40,443 nt of DNA from an uncultured Oxalobacter sp. (GCA_905202055.1 CAJKQK010000011.1:1-40443); one strand, 5' to 3'. Shown: positions 1 through 8,281, counted from the first letter of the stretch. Numbers and translations: made by a program. The notes: generated from the letters alone by a model not told the origin.

Positions 1-120
1 CGCTTCATGCGGGCGTTTGTTTTTGCAGGCAGCCTCCAGTAATATACGTACCTCGTCTTATCTCTAGAATGCAATGCAATACGTCACACCGACAGACAAG
101 AGCAGTTTTGCGGGCAAAAT

Positions 121-151
121 AAAAAAGGCACAACGCTATTGTTGTGCCTTT
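121..151 (-). terminator. Rho-independent terminator after the GlxR-like gene
   Basis: An 11-bp perfect inverted repeat (AAAGGCACAAC at 124-134, GTTGTGCCTTT at 141-151) encloses a 6-base loop. On the minus strand it is followed by a T-run (A-run 121-126 on the plus strand). It starts 22 bases past the stop codon of the minus-strand dehydrogenase gene. Confidence 0.8.
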
Positions 152-173
152 TATCAAATGGTCTGCGATCCGT

Positions 174-1079
174 TTAAAACTGATCCGCCTTTTCTCCAAG
201 CCGTATTCCCTTATTCAACTCTTCAAGTGCCAGCAATGCCGCTGCCTGATCAGCGGATTCATAAGATGCCAGCAGGCCGTCAAAGAGATCGGCGACCAGT
301 GTCGTCAGCGGTAACTGCAATCCTGCGTCTTCTGCCGCTGCCATGATATTGACATGATCCTTGGCCTGACTCTTTATCTGGCCTCCCGGTTTGAAGTTCC
401 GGTCAAGCATTCTTTGTCCATGGACTTCAAGGATGCGGCTTTCCGCAAAACCTCCGCGAATGGCTGCACGCATGGCTGCCGGATCTGCACCGCCTGCCTG
501 AGCCAGCAACATGGCTTCAGCAACGATTGCCACTGTCCCGCCGACTATCAACTGGTTGCACAGTTTGGCGACTTGCCCTGCTCCATTCGGGCCGACAAGC
601 GTCGGACGGCCCATAACGTTGAATACCGATTCAGCACGCCTGAAATCGTCATCGGATCCGCCCACCATAATAGCCAGAGTACCCGCTTCAGCACCAACGA
701 CGCCGCCTGAAACCGGTGCATCTAGGAAAGCGATTTGTCGCGAAGCCAACAGTCGTGCAACATCTTTCGCCTCCGACTGCCTGGTTGAACTCATGTCGAT
801 AACGAGCGTCCCCGTCTTTAAAGAAGGAAGCATATCCTCGACGACTCTTTGGACGATCGGACCGGCTTCGAGCATGGTAATGACGATATCGGCAGAAGCG
901 ACGGCCTCTTCCAGAGAATCCGGCACATCGGCACCCAGTTCGGCCAGAGGAAGCGCTTTTGCCCTTGTCCTGTTCCAGGCCAAGAGAGGATATCCGGCTC
1001 TGAGCAGACGGCTTGCCATTGGCAAGCCCATCAAACCGATGCCGACAAAGGCAATACGAGGTAATTTGTCAGTATTCAA
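174..1079 (-). CDS. NAD(P)-dependent beta-hydroxyacid dehydrogenase, GlxR/GarR-like
   Basis: This 301-residue protein belongs to the 3-hydroxyisobutyrate / tartronate semialdehyde reductase family of cytosolic NAD(P)H-dependent oxidoreductases. The nucleotide-binding motif GIGLMGLPMA lies at residues 13-22 and the substrate-binding signature DAPVSGG at 120-126. The catalytic lysine is K172, with N175 three residues on. The C-terminal all-helical domain keeps a KD pair. The start is a TTG: an in-frame TAG lies seven codons upstream and no ATG precedes the Rossmann fold. It sits 25 bases downstream of the pagL-like gene, so it may be co-transcribed. A second family member at 33317-34204 lies in the glyoxylate cluster and is the more obvious tartronate semialdehyde reductase, so the substrate of this copy is uncertain. 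Confidence 0.85.
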   Translation of the reverse strand: MNTDKLPRIAFVGIGLMGLPMASRLLRAGYPLLAWNRTRAKALPLAELGADVPDSLEEAVASADIVITMLEAGPIVQRVVEDMLPSLKTGTLVIDMSSTRQSEAKDVARLLASRQIAFLDAPVSGGVVGAEAGTLAIMVGGSDDDFRRAESVFNVMGRPTLVGPNGAGQVAKLCNQLIVGGTVAIVAEAMLLAQAGGADPAAMRAAIRGGFAESRILEVHGQRMLDRNFKPGGQIKSQAKDHVNIMAAAEDAGLQLPLTTLVADLFDGLLASYESADQAAALLALEELNKGIRLGEKADQF

Positions 1080-1104
1080 AAAACTATCCCGATATTTCTA
1101 AAGT

Positions 1105-1644
1105 TCAGAAGCGGTAAGCGCCACGTACAATAACGAAGTTTTCACCACTATTCGGTTTTTTGATACCGGCATTTGAATAGTGCTGCAGTCTCAGACCAAG
1201 GTCGAAGTTATTGTTGAAAACATAACCGACACCGATGTGATCCGCAAATTCAAAGGCTGTGGACATGCGATTACCGTTGTTGTTGTAGGTTTTCGAGAAA
1301 AGGCTGGCACCGATACCGCCTTCAACATAAATTCCCTTTTTGTTATCGTTTTCCCAACGGAAGACAGGGGTGATACCGATCACACCGATGTTCTGGGAAG
1401 CGTCGCGATCTTCATAACGATCACCATGCCAGTAGCCGAGGTTCAAGTCCCAATAACCGTTCAAATGCATACCACCGGTCTGGAGCCATTTTTTGTTCCA
1501 GTCCCATTGCAAACCAACCCGGTAAAGTTGAACGTGTTCACCTACGCCGACTTCAAAAGAAGTCCCGTCAACTGCATGAGCAGGAACAGTCACGAATCCC
1601 AGGACGGCTATCAGGAGTCCAGCACAATAACGAAAAAATCGCAT
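1105..1644 (-). CDS. pagL: Lipid A 3-O-deacylase, PagL family
   Basis: This 179-residue outer-membrane beta-barrel protein is predicted to remove the 3-O-linked acyl chain of lipid A. A signal peptide covers residues 1-24 (hydrophobic core, cleavage after AHA). The rest alternates aromatic and polar residues and ends in Phe, as outer-membrane barrels do. The PagL active-site block is present near the C-terminus: H155, S157 and N158 in LQHYSNAG, then E168. In Pseudomonas PagL the equivalent His, Ser and Glu are catalytic. The start ATG has a GGAG eight bases upstream. The gene lies 33 bases downstream of purB on the same strand. It would remodel the LPS surface. Sequence variation in this family is high, so the call rests on the HxSN block, length and topology. 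Confidence 0.85.
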   Translation of the reverse strand: MRFFRYCAGLLIAVLGFVTVPAHAVDGTSFEVGVGEHVQLYRVGLQWDWNKKWLQTGGMHLNGYWDLNLGYWHGDRYEDRDASQNIGVIGITPVFRWENDNKKGIYVEGGIGASLFSKTYNNNGNRMSTAFEFADHIGVGYVFNNNFDLGLRLQHYSNAGIKKPNSGENFVIVRGAYRF

Positions 1645-1677
1645 AATTTACTCTCCAATTTTCAAGTGTTGTTATTC

Positions 1678-3105
1678 TTAAATCTTCTCGGCCAGTTTTG
1701 TGGCAATACCGGTATAACTTGCCGGAGTCATTTTCAGCAATTCGTCTTTGGCAGACTGAGGCAAATCCAGACTCCGTATAAATTCCTGTAAATCCTGTTT
1801 TTCAATCCCCTTGCCACGAGTTAACGCTTTCAATTGTTCATATGGGTTTTCAATGCCATAACGGCGCATAACGGTCTGTACAGGTTCCGCCAATACTTCC
1901 CACGCGTCCTCCAGATCATGAGTGATGCGTTCGGCATTGACTTCCAGTTTGTTCAAACCACGCAGGCAACTGTCATATGCCAATACGGTATAACCCAGAG
2001 CCATTCCGATATTGCGCAACACGGTTGAATCGGTCAGGTCACGCTGCCAGCGGGAAATCGGCAGTTTTTCCGACATATGTTTCAACAGGGCATTTGCCAT
2101 GCCCAGATTGCCTTCGGAATTCTCGAAGTCGATCGGATTGACCTTGTGTGGCATCGTGCTTGAACCGACTTCCCCGGCTCTGGTGATTTGTTTAAAATAT
2201 CCGAGCGAAATATAACTCCAGATATCCCTGTTCAAATCGATGAGGATTGTATTCGCCCGGGCAATAGCATCGAACAGTTCAGCAATATAATCATGCGGTT
2301 CAATCTGGATGGTGTATTCATTGAAAGTCAACCCAAGACTGTTTTCAACGACATTTCTGGAAAAATTTTCCCAGTCGAAATCCGGATAGGCGGAAAAATG
2401 CGCATTATAATTGCCAACAGCACCATTCATTTTGCCCATGATTTCAACGGCGGCAATTTTCCCTGCCGCGCGTTGAAGTCGCGAAACAATATTGGCGATT
2501 TCCTTGCCCAGTGTCGTCGGACTGGCGGTCTGCCCATGTGTTCTCGCCAGCATGGACAAGGACGCGTTATGGTGGGCAATCGATCTCAACTGTTCGATAA
2601 CGGCATTCAACGCCGGTAAAACGACTTCATCTCTGGCTGCCTTTATCATCATGCCGTGAGAAGTATTGTTGATGTCTTCCGAAGTACAGGCGAAATGAAT
2701 GAATTCAGCCGCTGTTTTCAGTTCATCCGTGACTCTTGCATCGACATTAACCTGACGTGCCTGCAATCCGGACAACTCAGGAGGAAGACTCAGGCCTATG
2801 GATTCCCTGATCCAGTATTCCACCGCTTTGACATCGTGGTTGGTAATGGCTTCAATGTCCTTGATGCGGGCGGCGTCGTCAACGGAAAAATTGTGGACCA
2901 GTGCATCAAGGAATTTATCCGTTACGTCGGAAAACGGTCGTATCTCTGAAAATCCGGCTTTGGACAAGGCTTTTAGCCAGGCTATTTCAACTTTGACACG
3001 ATGCCGCATAAAACCGGCTTCAGAAAGAATCGGACGCAAGGCGCCGGTTTTTCTGACGTATCTGCCATCAAGTGGGGAAAGGGCGGAAAGGGCAGAGAGT
3101 TCCAT
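1678..3105 (-). CDS. purB: Adenylosuccinate lyase
   Basis: PurB (475 residues) is a cytosolic enzyme that acts twice in purine synthesis: it cleaves SAICAR to AICAR plus fumarate and adenylosuccinate to AMP plus fumarate. It is of the E. coli type, with the N-terminal SPLDGRY block (residues 9-15). The fumarase/aspartase superfamily signature GSSTMPHKVNP lies in the last third, and TSEDINN and HGQTASPTT form the other two conserved active-site regions. The ATG has no strong Shine-Dalgarno. In E. coli purB follows mnmA and hflD. Here nudJ-mnmA lies just upstream on the same strand but is separated by a plus-strand glutathione S-transferase gene, so the order is only partly kept. Confidence 0.97.
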   Translation of the reverse strand: MELSALSALSPLDGRYVRKTGALRPILSEAGFMRHRVKVEIAWLKALSKAGFSEIRPFSDVTDKFLDALVHNFSVDDAARIKDIEAITNHDVKAVEYWIRESIGLSLPPELSGLQARQVNVDARVTDELKTAAEFIHFACTSEDINNTSHGMMIKAARDEVVLPALNAVIEQLRSIAHHNASLSMLARTHGQTASPTTLGKEIANIVSRLQRAAGKIAAVEIMGKMNGAVGNYNAHFSAYPDFDWENFSRNVVENSLGLTFNEYTIQIEPHDYIAELFDAIARANTILIDLNRDIWSYISLGYFKQITRAGEVGSSTMPHKVNPIDFENSEGNLGMANALLKHMSEKLPISRWQRDLTDSTVLRNIGMALGYTVLAYDSCLRGLNKLEVNAERITHDLEDAWEVLAEPVQTVMRRYGIENPYEQLKALTRGKGIEKQDLQEFIRSLDLPQSAKDELLKMTPASYTGIATKLAEKI

Positions 3106-3246
3106 TTGAAAATGCTCATTTATAAATCAGTACGGTTGATTAGTTTAACATTTTCTGAACGCCATATATCTATTCTTCGCGTCATACTGACGTTAATCAG
3201 ACACTAAAATGTTATACTTTCATCGTTTTTTACTGCCAGAAACATC

Positions 3247-3852
3247 ATGAAACTGATCGGTATTCTCACAAGTCCATATGTGCGCAAAACACGAATTGTA
3301 TTGAGCGAAAAGAAAATTGAATACGAATTCGTCCTTACAGATCTCGACTCTCCTGACAGTATTGTCAATGAATTCAATCCACTGGGAAAAGTTCCCTGTC
3401 TTGTAATGGATGACGGCAAGACACTGTACGATTCCCGTGTCATTGTAGCCTATCTCGATACGACGACTCCCGTCGGTAAATTACTGCCGAATTCAAACCG
3501 CTCACGGGCTGATGTCAGATGCTGGGAAGCTCTGGCTGACGGAGTCATGGACGCAGCGGTTCTCGTCCGCCTTGAAGAAAAGCGCCCGGCCGCGCAACAA
3601 AGCCAGGAATGGATTGACAGGCAAATGAAAAAAATCCATGCCGGTCTGAAAGCGATGTCCGCTCATCTGGGAGATCGTCCATTTTGTCACGAAAATGCTT
3701 TTTCACTCGCTGACATTGCCGTCGGATGTGCGCTGGGCTGGCTTGAATTCCGGTTTCCACAGATCGGATGGCGTAAAGAATATGAAAATCTGTCACAACT
3801 TTTCGACCGGCTTTCTGAACGACCATCATTCAGGGAAACGCAGCCTTTATAA
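3247..3852 (+). CDS. Glutathione S-transferase family protein, YibF-like
   Basis: This 201-residue protein has the GST two-domain layout. The thioredoxin-like N-terminal domain (about residues 1-78) opens with LTSPYVRK and contains the cis-proline loop KVPCLV followed by DSRVIVAYL, which forms the glutathione gamma-glutamyl site. The C-terminal helical domain ends with the usual SLADIAVGCALG N-capping segment. Ser or Cys rather than Tyr would be the active residue, as in the beta/YibF-type bacterial enzymes. It is transcribed alone, between divergent purB and convergent mnmA. The physiological substrate cannot be read from the sequence. Confidence 0.88.
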   Translation: MKLIGILTSPYVRKTRIVLSEKKIEYEFVLTDLDSPDSIVNEFNPLGKVPCLVMDDGKTLYDSRVIVAYLDTTTPVGKLLPNSNRSRADVRCWEALADGVMDAAVLVRLEEKRPAAQQSQEWIDRQMKKIHAGLKAMSAHLGDRPFCHENAFSLADIAVGCALGWLEFRFPQIGWRKEYENLSQLFDRLSERPSFRETQPL

Positions 3853-3893
3853 CCAGTAACAGCCCTGACCGAAACCGGCCTGGCGAGACAGTG

Positions 3894-4997
3894 TTACTCT
3901 TCGGAACGGTTGTCGATAATTCCGCCTCCCAGACAAACGTCACCTTTATAAAATACGGCAGATTGTCCTGGCGTTACTGCCCATTGCGGTATATCGAAAT
4001 TCACGGAAAACGCATCATTTCCTGTCACCTGCAGGGTTCCCGCCACATCTTTCTGCCGATATCGGGTTTTGACAGACAATGCCTGATTCTCCGGTGCAAA
4101 ACCGGCAATCCAGCTGGATTGCGTCGCGATCAATTCGGGAGACATCAACCATGGATGATCGTGTCCCTGTACGACATACAGGGTATTGTTGGGAATGTCT
4201 TTTCTGGCGACGTACCATGCGTCACTGGTGCCATCCGGTTTTTTGAATGACTTCAGTCCGCCGATGCCGATTCCTTTTCGTTGTCCGATCGTGTAAAAGC
4301 TGAGTCCGACATGCTGGCCGATTTCTTTTCCTTCAGGGGTCTTGATTGGCCCTGGTTCATAGGACAGGTACCGGTTCAGGAAAGCGCGAAATGGCCGCTC
4401 ACCTATAAAACAAATCCCGGTTGAGTCTTTCTTTTTCGCATTCGGCAGCCCAAGCTTTTCGGCGATTTTCCGAACTTCCGTTTTCCGGATTTCCCCCAGG
4501 GGAAAAATGGCTTTGGAGAGTTGTTTCTGATTCAGGCGGTGCAGGAAATAGCTCTGATCCTTGGTGTCATCCACTGCTTTCATCAATTCATACAGACCAT
4601 TGTTTTCGCGAACACGCGCGTAGTGTCCGGTTGCGATCTGCTCTGCACCAAGAGAAACGGCATGATCGAGAAAAGCCTTGAACTTGATTTCAGCATTGCA
4701 TAAAACATCCGGATTGGGCGTTCTTCCAGCCTCGTATTCGCGTAAAAACTCCGAAAAAACCCGTTCCTTGTATTCTGCAGCAAAATTGACGACTTCAATA
4801 TCGACCCCGATAACGTCGGCGACACTGACGGCATCGAGCCAGTCCTGACGGGCAGAACAGTATTCCCCGTCATCGTCATCTTCCCAGTTTTTCATGAAAA
4901 GCCCGACGACCTCATACCCCTGTTCTTTCAGCAACCATGCCGACACGGAAGAATCGACGCCACCCGACATGCCGATAACCACTTTTTTCTTGCTCAC
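3894..4997 (-). CDS. mnmA: tRNA-specific 2-thiouridylase MnmA
   Basis: MnmA thiolates U34 of tRNA Lys, Glu and Gln, taking sulfur from the Tus/IscS relay and using ATP. The PP-loop SGGVDSS is at residues 11-17. The catalytic cysteine is C100 (in NPDVLCN) and the second, persulfide-carrying cysteine is C196 (in GICFIG). The likely start is GTG at 4997, with AGGAAG just upstream, giving 367 residues, close to the E. coli length. A longer reading from a TTG at 5069 would overlap nudJ and add 24 residues with no homology, so I did not use it. The gene begins immediately after the nudJ stop, so the two are probably translationally coupled. Confidence 0.96.
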   Translation of the reverse strand: MSKKKVVIGMSGGVDSSVSAWLLKEQGYEVVGLFMKNWEDDDDGEYCSARQDWLDAVSVADVIGVDIEVVNFAAEYKERVFSEFLREYEAGRTPNPDVLCNAEIKFKAFLDHAVSLGAEQIATGHYARVRENNGLYELMKAVDDTKDQSYFLHRLNQKQLSKAIFPLGEIRKTEVRKIAEKLGLPNAKKKDSTGICFIGERPFRAFLNRYLSYEPGPIKTPEGKEIGQHVGLSFYTIGQRKGIGIGGLKSFKKPDGTSDAWYVARKDIPNNTLYVVQGHDHPWLMSPELIATQSSWIAGFAPENQALSVKTRYRQKDVAGTLQVTGNDAFSVNFDIPQWAVTPGQSAVFYKGDVCLGGGIIDNRSEE

Positions 4998-4998
4998 T

Positions 4999-5460
4999 CT
5001 ACTTCCTTTCCACAAAAAATGTGGATAAAACCGAAAGAGGCATTCGCTGCCCATTACGGTAATCATCAATGGACTTTAAAACCAGACTGCTGCGGTGCTT
5101 TTCCGGACATGCTGCAATTTCATCGTAGGTCATCCAGACTGTCCGCAATATATCGGGATCCAGTGGCCGATTCTGTTTAAGACCAATATCACCTGTGAAC
5201 GTGAAACGAAGAAAGGACACTTTCTCATCATTTTTCAAATTATATTGGAGCAGATAAACTCCAACGAGTGCCCGTGGGATCAGTTCACATGCTGTTTCTT
5301 CCAGTGTTTCCCGGACAGCCGCCTCAACAAGTGTTTCATTTGCTTCGAGATGCCCTGCAGGCTGATTCAACAGGACTCCATATTCCGTTTCCTCTTCAAC
5401 AAGAAGAAAGCGGTTATCTCTTTCAATAACGGACGCAACGGTGATCTCGGGCTTTAGCAT
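4999..5460 (-). CDS. nudJ: NUDIX hydrolase, NudJ-like phosphatase
   Basis: This 153-residue NUDIX hydrolase resembles E. coli NudJ, which acts on thiamine precursor pyrophosphate (HMP-PP) and nucleoside di- and triphosphates. The Nudix box is recognisable as GHLEANETLVEAAVRE followed by TLEE, with the metal-binding REXXEE core intact. The conserved glycine after EE is replaced by alanine. The gene directly precedes mnmA with only one base between stop and GTG, the same nudJ-mnmA neighbourhood as in enterobacteria, which supports orthology. Substrate preference is inferred from the family. Confidence 0.88.
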   Translation of the reverse strand: MLKPEITVASVIERDNRFLLVEEETEYGVLLNQPAGHLEANETLVEAAVRETLEETACELIPRALVGVYLLQYNLKNDEKVSFLRFTFTGDIGLKQNRPLDPDILRTVWMTYDEIAACPEKHRSSLVLKSIDDYRNGQRMPLSVLSTFFVERK

Positions 5461-5926
5461 AACAGTCTCTATTTTACTTTGTTTTGTCAGAAAATTCGGG
5501 AATGTGTTTCATTCCGCATAGCTGGTTTTAGGCAAAAAAATAGCTTAAAAGCATGATTTACGGTCAACTTTTGCAGTTTTTTGATTTTTCGACGAAAAAA
5601 TTCGTGTATCATAAAAAACTTTCCAATGTGTAGAAGATTTCTTAGGAAATCGACTTTTCTGTCAGACACCATTTATTGATTCATACATCGGGCTGACTAA
5701 CCTGAACCTGCTTGAAAAATTGAATCCAGTCCGACAATAGGGCAAGAAATAGATGGAAAATCCCAGGACACCACTACCTTTGGTTTTTAAGTGCGTATAG
5801 AACGCGATTATGTCAAACGACTTTTTGTCCCCCTGAAAACAGCGTATCAGGGCTTTTGATTCAAGAAACGAAATCGTTGAAACGTCACTGTGTAAAACGA
5901 ATTTTCGTAAACAGGAGAAACTGGAA
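5461..5926. other. 466-base intergenic region between nudJ and panD
   Basis: There is no convincing gene here: the open frames lack homology, good starts and the local codon pattern. It must hold the divergent nudJ and panD promoters, but I found no well-spaced -35/-10 pair. Small dyads are visible: TTTTCGACGAAAA at 5587-5599, a hairpin GATTTC-TTAG-GAAATC at 5636-5651, and CCCTGA/TCAGGG at 5831-5852 followed by CTTTTG. The last could be a weak attenuator in a panD leader. The panD ribosome-binding site AGGAGA lies at the right end. Confidence 0.5.
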
Positions 5927-6286
5927 ATGCAACGGATTATGTTACGCGGCAAGATTCATCGTGCTACCGTCACACAATGTGACCTGGCTTATGAAGGCTC
6001 GTGTTCAATTGACGAAGACCTGCTGGAAGCTGCCGGTATGGCCTTGTACGAAAAAATTGATCTTTACAATGTCAACAACGGCGAACGTTTTTCAACTTAT
6101 ACGATCCCTGGTAAACGCGGAAGCGGAGAAATCGGATTGAACGGTGCCGCCGCCCGTCGTGCCCATCTCGGTGACCTGTTGATTATCTGTACATTCGGCC
6201 CGATGACCGATGAAGAAATCAAGACATGGAAACCCAAGGTTGTACTGGTTGACGAGAACAACAAGATCACGGCAATCAAGGAATAA
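5927..6286 (+). CDS. panD: Aspartate 1-decarboxylase (pyruvoyl enzyme)
   Basis: PanD (119 residues) decarboxylates L-aspartate to beta-alanine for pantothenate and CoA synthesis. The proenzyme cleaves itself between G24 and S25 (in YEGSCSID) to create the pyruvoyl cofactor. The following TYTIPGKRGSG and NGAAAR blocks line the active site. Length and layout match the E. coli enzyme. AGGAGA lies eight bases before the ATG. It is a single-gene unit with a strong terminator about 100 bases downstream. CoA supply is relevant in an organism that activates oxalate as its CoA ester, but that link is only contextual. Confidence 0.96.
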   Translation: MQRIMLRGKIHRATVTQCDLAYEGSCSIDEDLLEAAGMALYEKIDLYNVNNGERFSTYTIPGKRGSGEIGLNGAAARRAHLGDLLIICTFGPMTDEEIKTWKPKVVLVDENNKITAIKE

Positions 6287-6387
6287 TCGATTCAATAAAC
6301 AGGCCGCCTGATTCATACAGTTGCACACGATCAGGTTGCCCGATCACACAAATGTGATCATTACCGGAACCGTCCAGTCTTGCACTT

Positions 6388-6419
6388 AAAAAACCTGATT
6401 GTTTTCAATCAGGTTTTTT
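6388..6419. terminator. Bidirectional terminator overlapping the murU 3' end
   Basis: A 14-bp perfect inverted repeat (AAAAAACCTGATTG at 6388-6401, CAATCAGGTTTTTT at 6406-6419) with a TTTT loop. T-runs lie on both strands, so it can end panD (plus) and murU (minus) transcripts. The last four murU codons and its TGA stop form one arm and part of the loop. Confidence 0.9.
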
Positions 6420-7121
6420 ATTGGCTATTGCGTTCAGTTTGTCGAGTTCCTCAATCGTATTGACGTTTTTCCATTCACCCCGATAGATTTCTCCACCAAC
6501 AAGCCCCCTTGAAATATATTCCCTTAAAAGAGTGCCCAACTGTACTTTTTCTCCAGCCTGGACGGAGTCAAACATCGACATCCGAAAAACACCGATCCCG
6601 GAATAAGTCCATTTGGGCTCCCCCTCGTTTTTGACTGTAAAGGAATTCAGTGCAAAATCCCCTTCCGGATGAAAAGGAGGATTCGGTACCAGATATAACC
6701 ATGCGACGTCCCTTGAGGCCAGGTCGTACGGTTTTCCCCAGACATCGTTATCCTGAAGAACGGTTTTGACTTCTTCATAATCGAAGTAAGGACAGTAAAC
6801 ATCTGCCGCAACGGTGACGAAAGGATCCTCTCCGAGCAAATGGCGAGCCTGTGCAATACCGCCAGCCGTTTCCAGGGCCGACTCTTCATGAGAATAGGAA
6901 ATGCTTGCACCGAAACGCGAACCGTCCCCCAACGTTTCTTCGATCTGTTTGCCCAAATGGGCATGATTGATAACAATTTCGGTAATACCGGCACGAACGA
7001 GATTCACAATATGCCAGACGATTAAAGGACGTCCCCTTACCTTCAGCAAGGGCTTTGGGCAAGTATCCGTCAAAGGACGCATCCGATTGCCACGCCCTGC
7101 CGCAAATATCATTGCTTTCAT
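6405..7121 (-). CDS. murU: N-acetylmuramate-1-phosphate uridylyltransferase
   Basis: This 238-residue nucleotidyltransferase is predicted to make UDP-MurNAc from MurNAc-1-phosphate and UTP in the cytosol, in a recycling route that bypasses de novo MurA/MurB. The N-terminus has the sugar-nucleotidyltransferase loop AAGRGNRMRPLT (residues 7-18) with the catalytic KPLL at 23-26. The body is a Rossmann-like fold. It follows amgK by 31 bases on the same strand, the same amgK-murU pair described in Pseudomonas putida, also next to lptD-surA-pdxA. The paired kinase makes MurU more likely than a glucose- or mannose-1-phosphate transferase. Confidence 0.88.
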   Translation of the reverse strand: MKAMIFAAGRGNRMRPLTDTCPKPLLKVRGRPLIVWHIVNLVRAGITEIVINHAHLGKQIEETLGDGSRFGASISYSHEESALETAGGIAQARHLLGEDPFVTVAADVYCPYFDYEEVKTVLQDNDVWGKPYDLASRDVAWLYLVPNPPFHPEGDFALNSFTVKNEGEPKWTYSGIGVFRMSMFDSVQAGEKVQLGTLLREYISRGLVGGEIYRGEWKNVNTIEELDKLNAIANKKPD

Positions 7122-7152
7122 GTTGTATCGCTCTCTGCAAATGATTCACATG

Positions 7153-8187
7153 CTAAAAAGAATAAGTGACGTCCTGCTTTTTGTCCTGAATTTCATCAAG
7201 CAACCGGGCCAAAGGCGCCAATTCACTGTAACGGCGCGCTGTTTTCTCGACATATTTCAGGACAAGCGGGATATCATTCAGATAGGTTTCTTTACCGTCG
7301 CGATGGTAAAGACGGGCAAAGATTCCCAATACCTTGAGATGACGCTGGACGCCCATGAATTCGAAATCCCTGTAGAAGAGATCGATGTCCGGATTGACGG
7401 GCAATCCTATCCTCTTCGCCTTTTCCCAGTAACGGATAACCCAATCCAGCACTTTTTCCTCATCCCATTCGATATAGGCGTCTTTCAGCAAGGAAACGAG
7501 ATCGTAGGTAACCGGGCCAAACAAGGCATCCTGAAAATCAAGAATTCCCGGATTATTTCCATCTTTCCCAAGATACATCAGATTACGGGAATGATAATCA
7601 CGGTGGACATAAACCTGAGGCTGCGAGAGGTTATTGGCCAGAATCAGATTGAACACCTTTTCAAGCTCTGCCGATTGCTGGCCACTCACCTGAACATTCA
7701 GATGTTTACCAATATACCATTCGGGAAAAAGATTCAATTCCCGCAACAAAACTGCCCTGTCATATTCGGGCAATACATCCGGCTGGCTGATCGACTGAAT
7801 ACTGATCAGGGCATTGATAGCATCCAGATAAAGCCGATTGGCAGTTTCATCGTTCAATTCATTCAGATAGGTTGTCACCCCGAGATCCGACAAAAGCAGA
7901 AAACCTTTTTCGATATTTTTTGCAAGAACTCCGGGAACGGATACGCCGCTCTGGCCAAAAATGCCTGCGATACGTATAAATGGCTCAACCTTTTCCTTGT
8001 CTGGAGGTGCATCCATGACGACATATGAACCGGTTGGAGAGTCGACCCGGAAATACCGGCGAAAACTGGCATCAGAAGATGCCGGTCTTACCGTTTGAGT
8101 GTCTAGATGAAATTCCGGCAGTGAAGCGAGCCATTCAAGCAGGGAAGCCATCCTCGAATCTGAAGTATTTTGAGCAGTAATTGACAT
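7153..8187 (-). CDS. amgK: N-acetylmuramate/N-acetylglucosamine anomeric kinase
   Basis: AmgK (344 residues) is an aminoglycoside-phosphotransferase-fold kinase that phosphorylates the anomeric hydroxyl of MurNAc and GlcNAc, feeding MurU. The catalytic loop HRDYHSRN places the base at D197 and a metal ligand at N202. The second metal motif is DFQD starting at D217. The N-lobe has DASFRRYFRV, typical of this branch. It is divergent from lptD, with 94 bases between. No good ribosome-binding site precedes the ATG at 8187. An internal ATG at 8151 is possible but would remove part of the N-terminus. Confidence 0.88.
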   Translation of the reverse strand: MSITAQNTSDSRMASLLEWLASLPEFHLDTQTVRPASSDASFRRYFRVDSPTGSYVVMDAPPDKEKVEPFIRIAGIFGQSGVSVPGVLAKNIEKGFLLLSDLGVTTYLNELNDETANRLYLDAINALISIQSISQPDVLPEYDRAVLLRELNLFPEWYIGKHLNVQVSGQQSAELEKVFNLILANNLSQPQVYVHRDYHSRNLMYLGKDGNNPGILDFQDALFGPVTYDLVSLLKDAYIEWDEEKVLDWVIRYWEKAKRIGLPVNPDIDLFYRDFEFMGVQRHLKVLGIFARLYHRDGKETYLNDIPLVLKYVEKTARRYSELAPLARLLDEIQDKKQDVTYSF

Positions 8188-8203
8188 GAAAGATGAAACG
8201 TTA

Positions 8204-8232
8204 CGTTTTTAATGACAAAGTTCCCATATAAT
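8204..8232 (+). promoter_or_regulatory. Possible lptD promoter
   Basis: A perfect TATAAT at 8227-8232 lies 50 bases before the lptD start. The sequence 17 bases upstream (CGTTTT at 8204-8209) matches the -35 consensus poorly, so this is a weak prediction resting on the -10 element and its place in the divergent amgK-lptD gap. Confidence 0.35.
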
Positions 8233-8281
8233 AAGCGATTCTGAATAATATATTGCAGCCTAATTTCTTTGTGCTTTTTTC

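Noticed and set aside
3855..3898. AGTAACA/TGTTACT inverted repeat between the GST gene and mnmA as a terminator
   Set aside because: The loop is about 30 bases long, there is no T-run, and one arm reaches into the mnmA 3' end.
5662..5952. Possible 96-residue minus-strand gene upstream of panD
   Set aside because: It overlaps the panD start, has no ribosome-binding site that I can see and no recognisable motif.
6342..6359. Hairpin GATCACA-CAAA-TGTGATC as a Crp site
   Set aside because: The half-sites are in the opposite order to the Crp consensus (TGTGA-N6-TCACA) and no T-run follows, so neither operator nor terminator is supported.
6967..8028. Plus-strand open frame (353 codons) antisense to amgK and murU
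   Set aside because: amgK and murU have clear catalytic motifs and conserved order; the antisense product has none.
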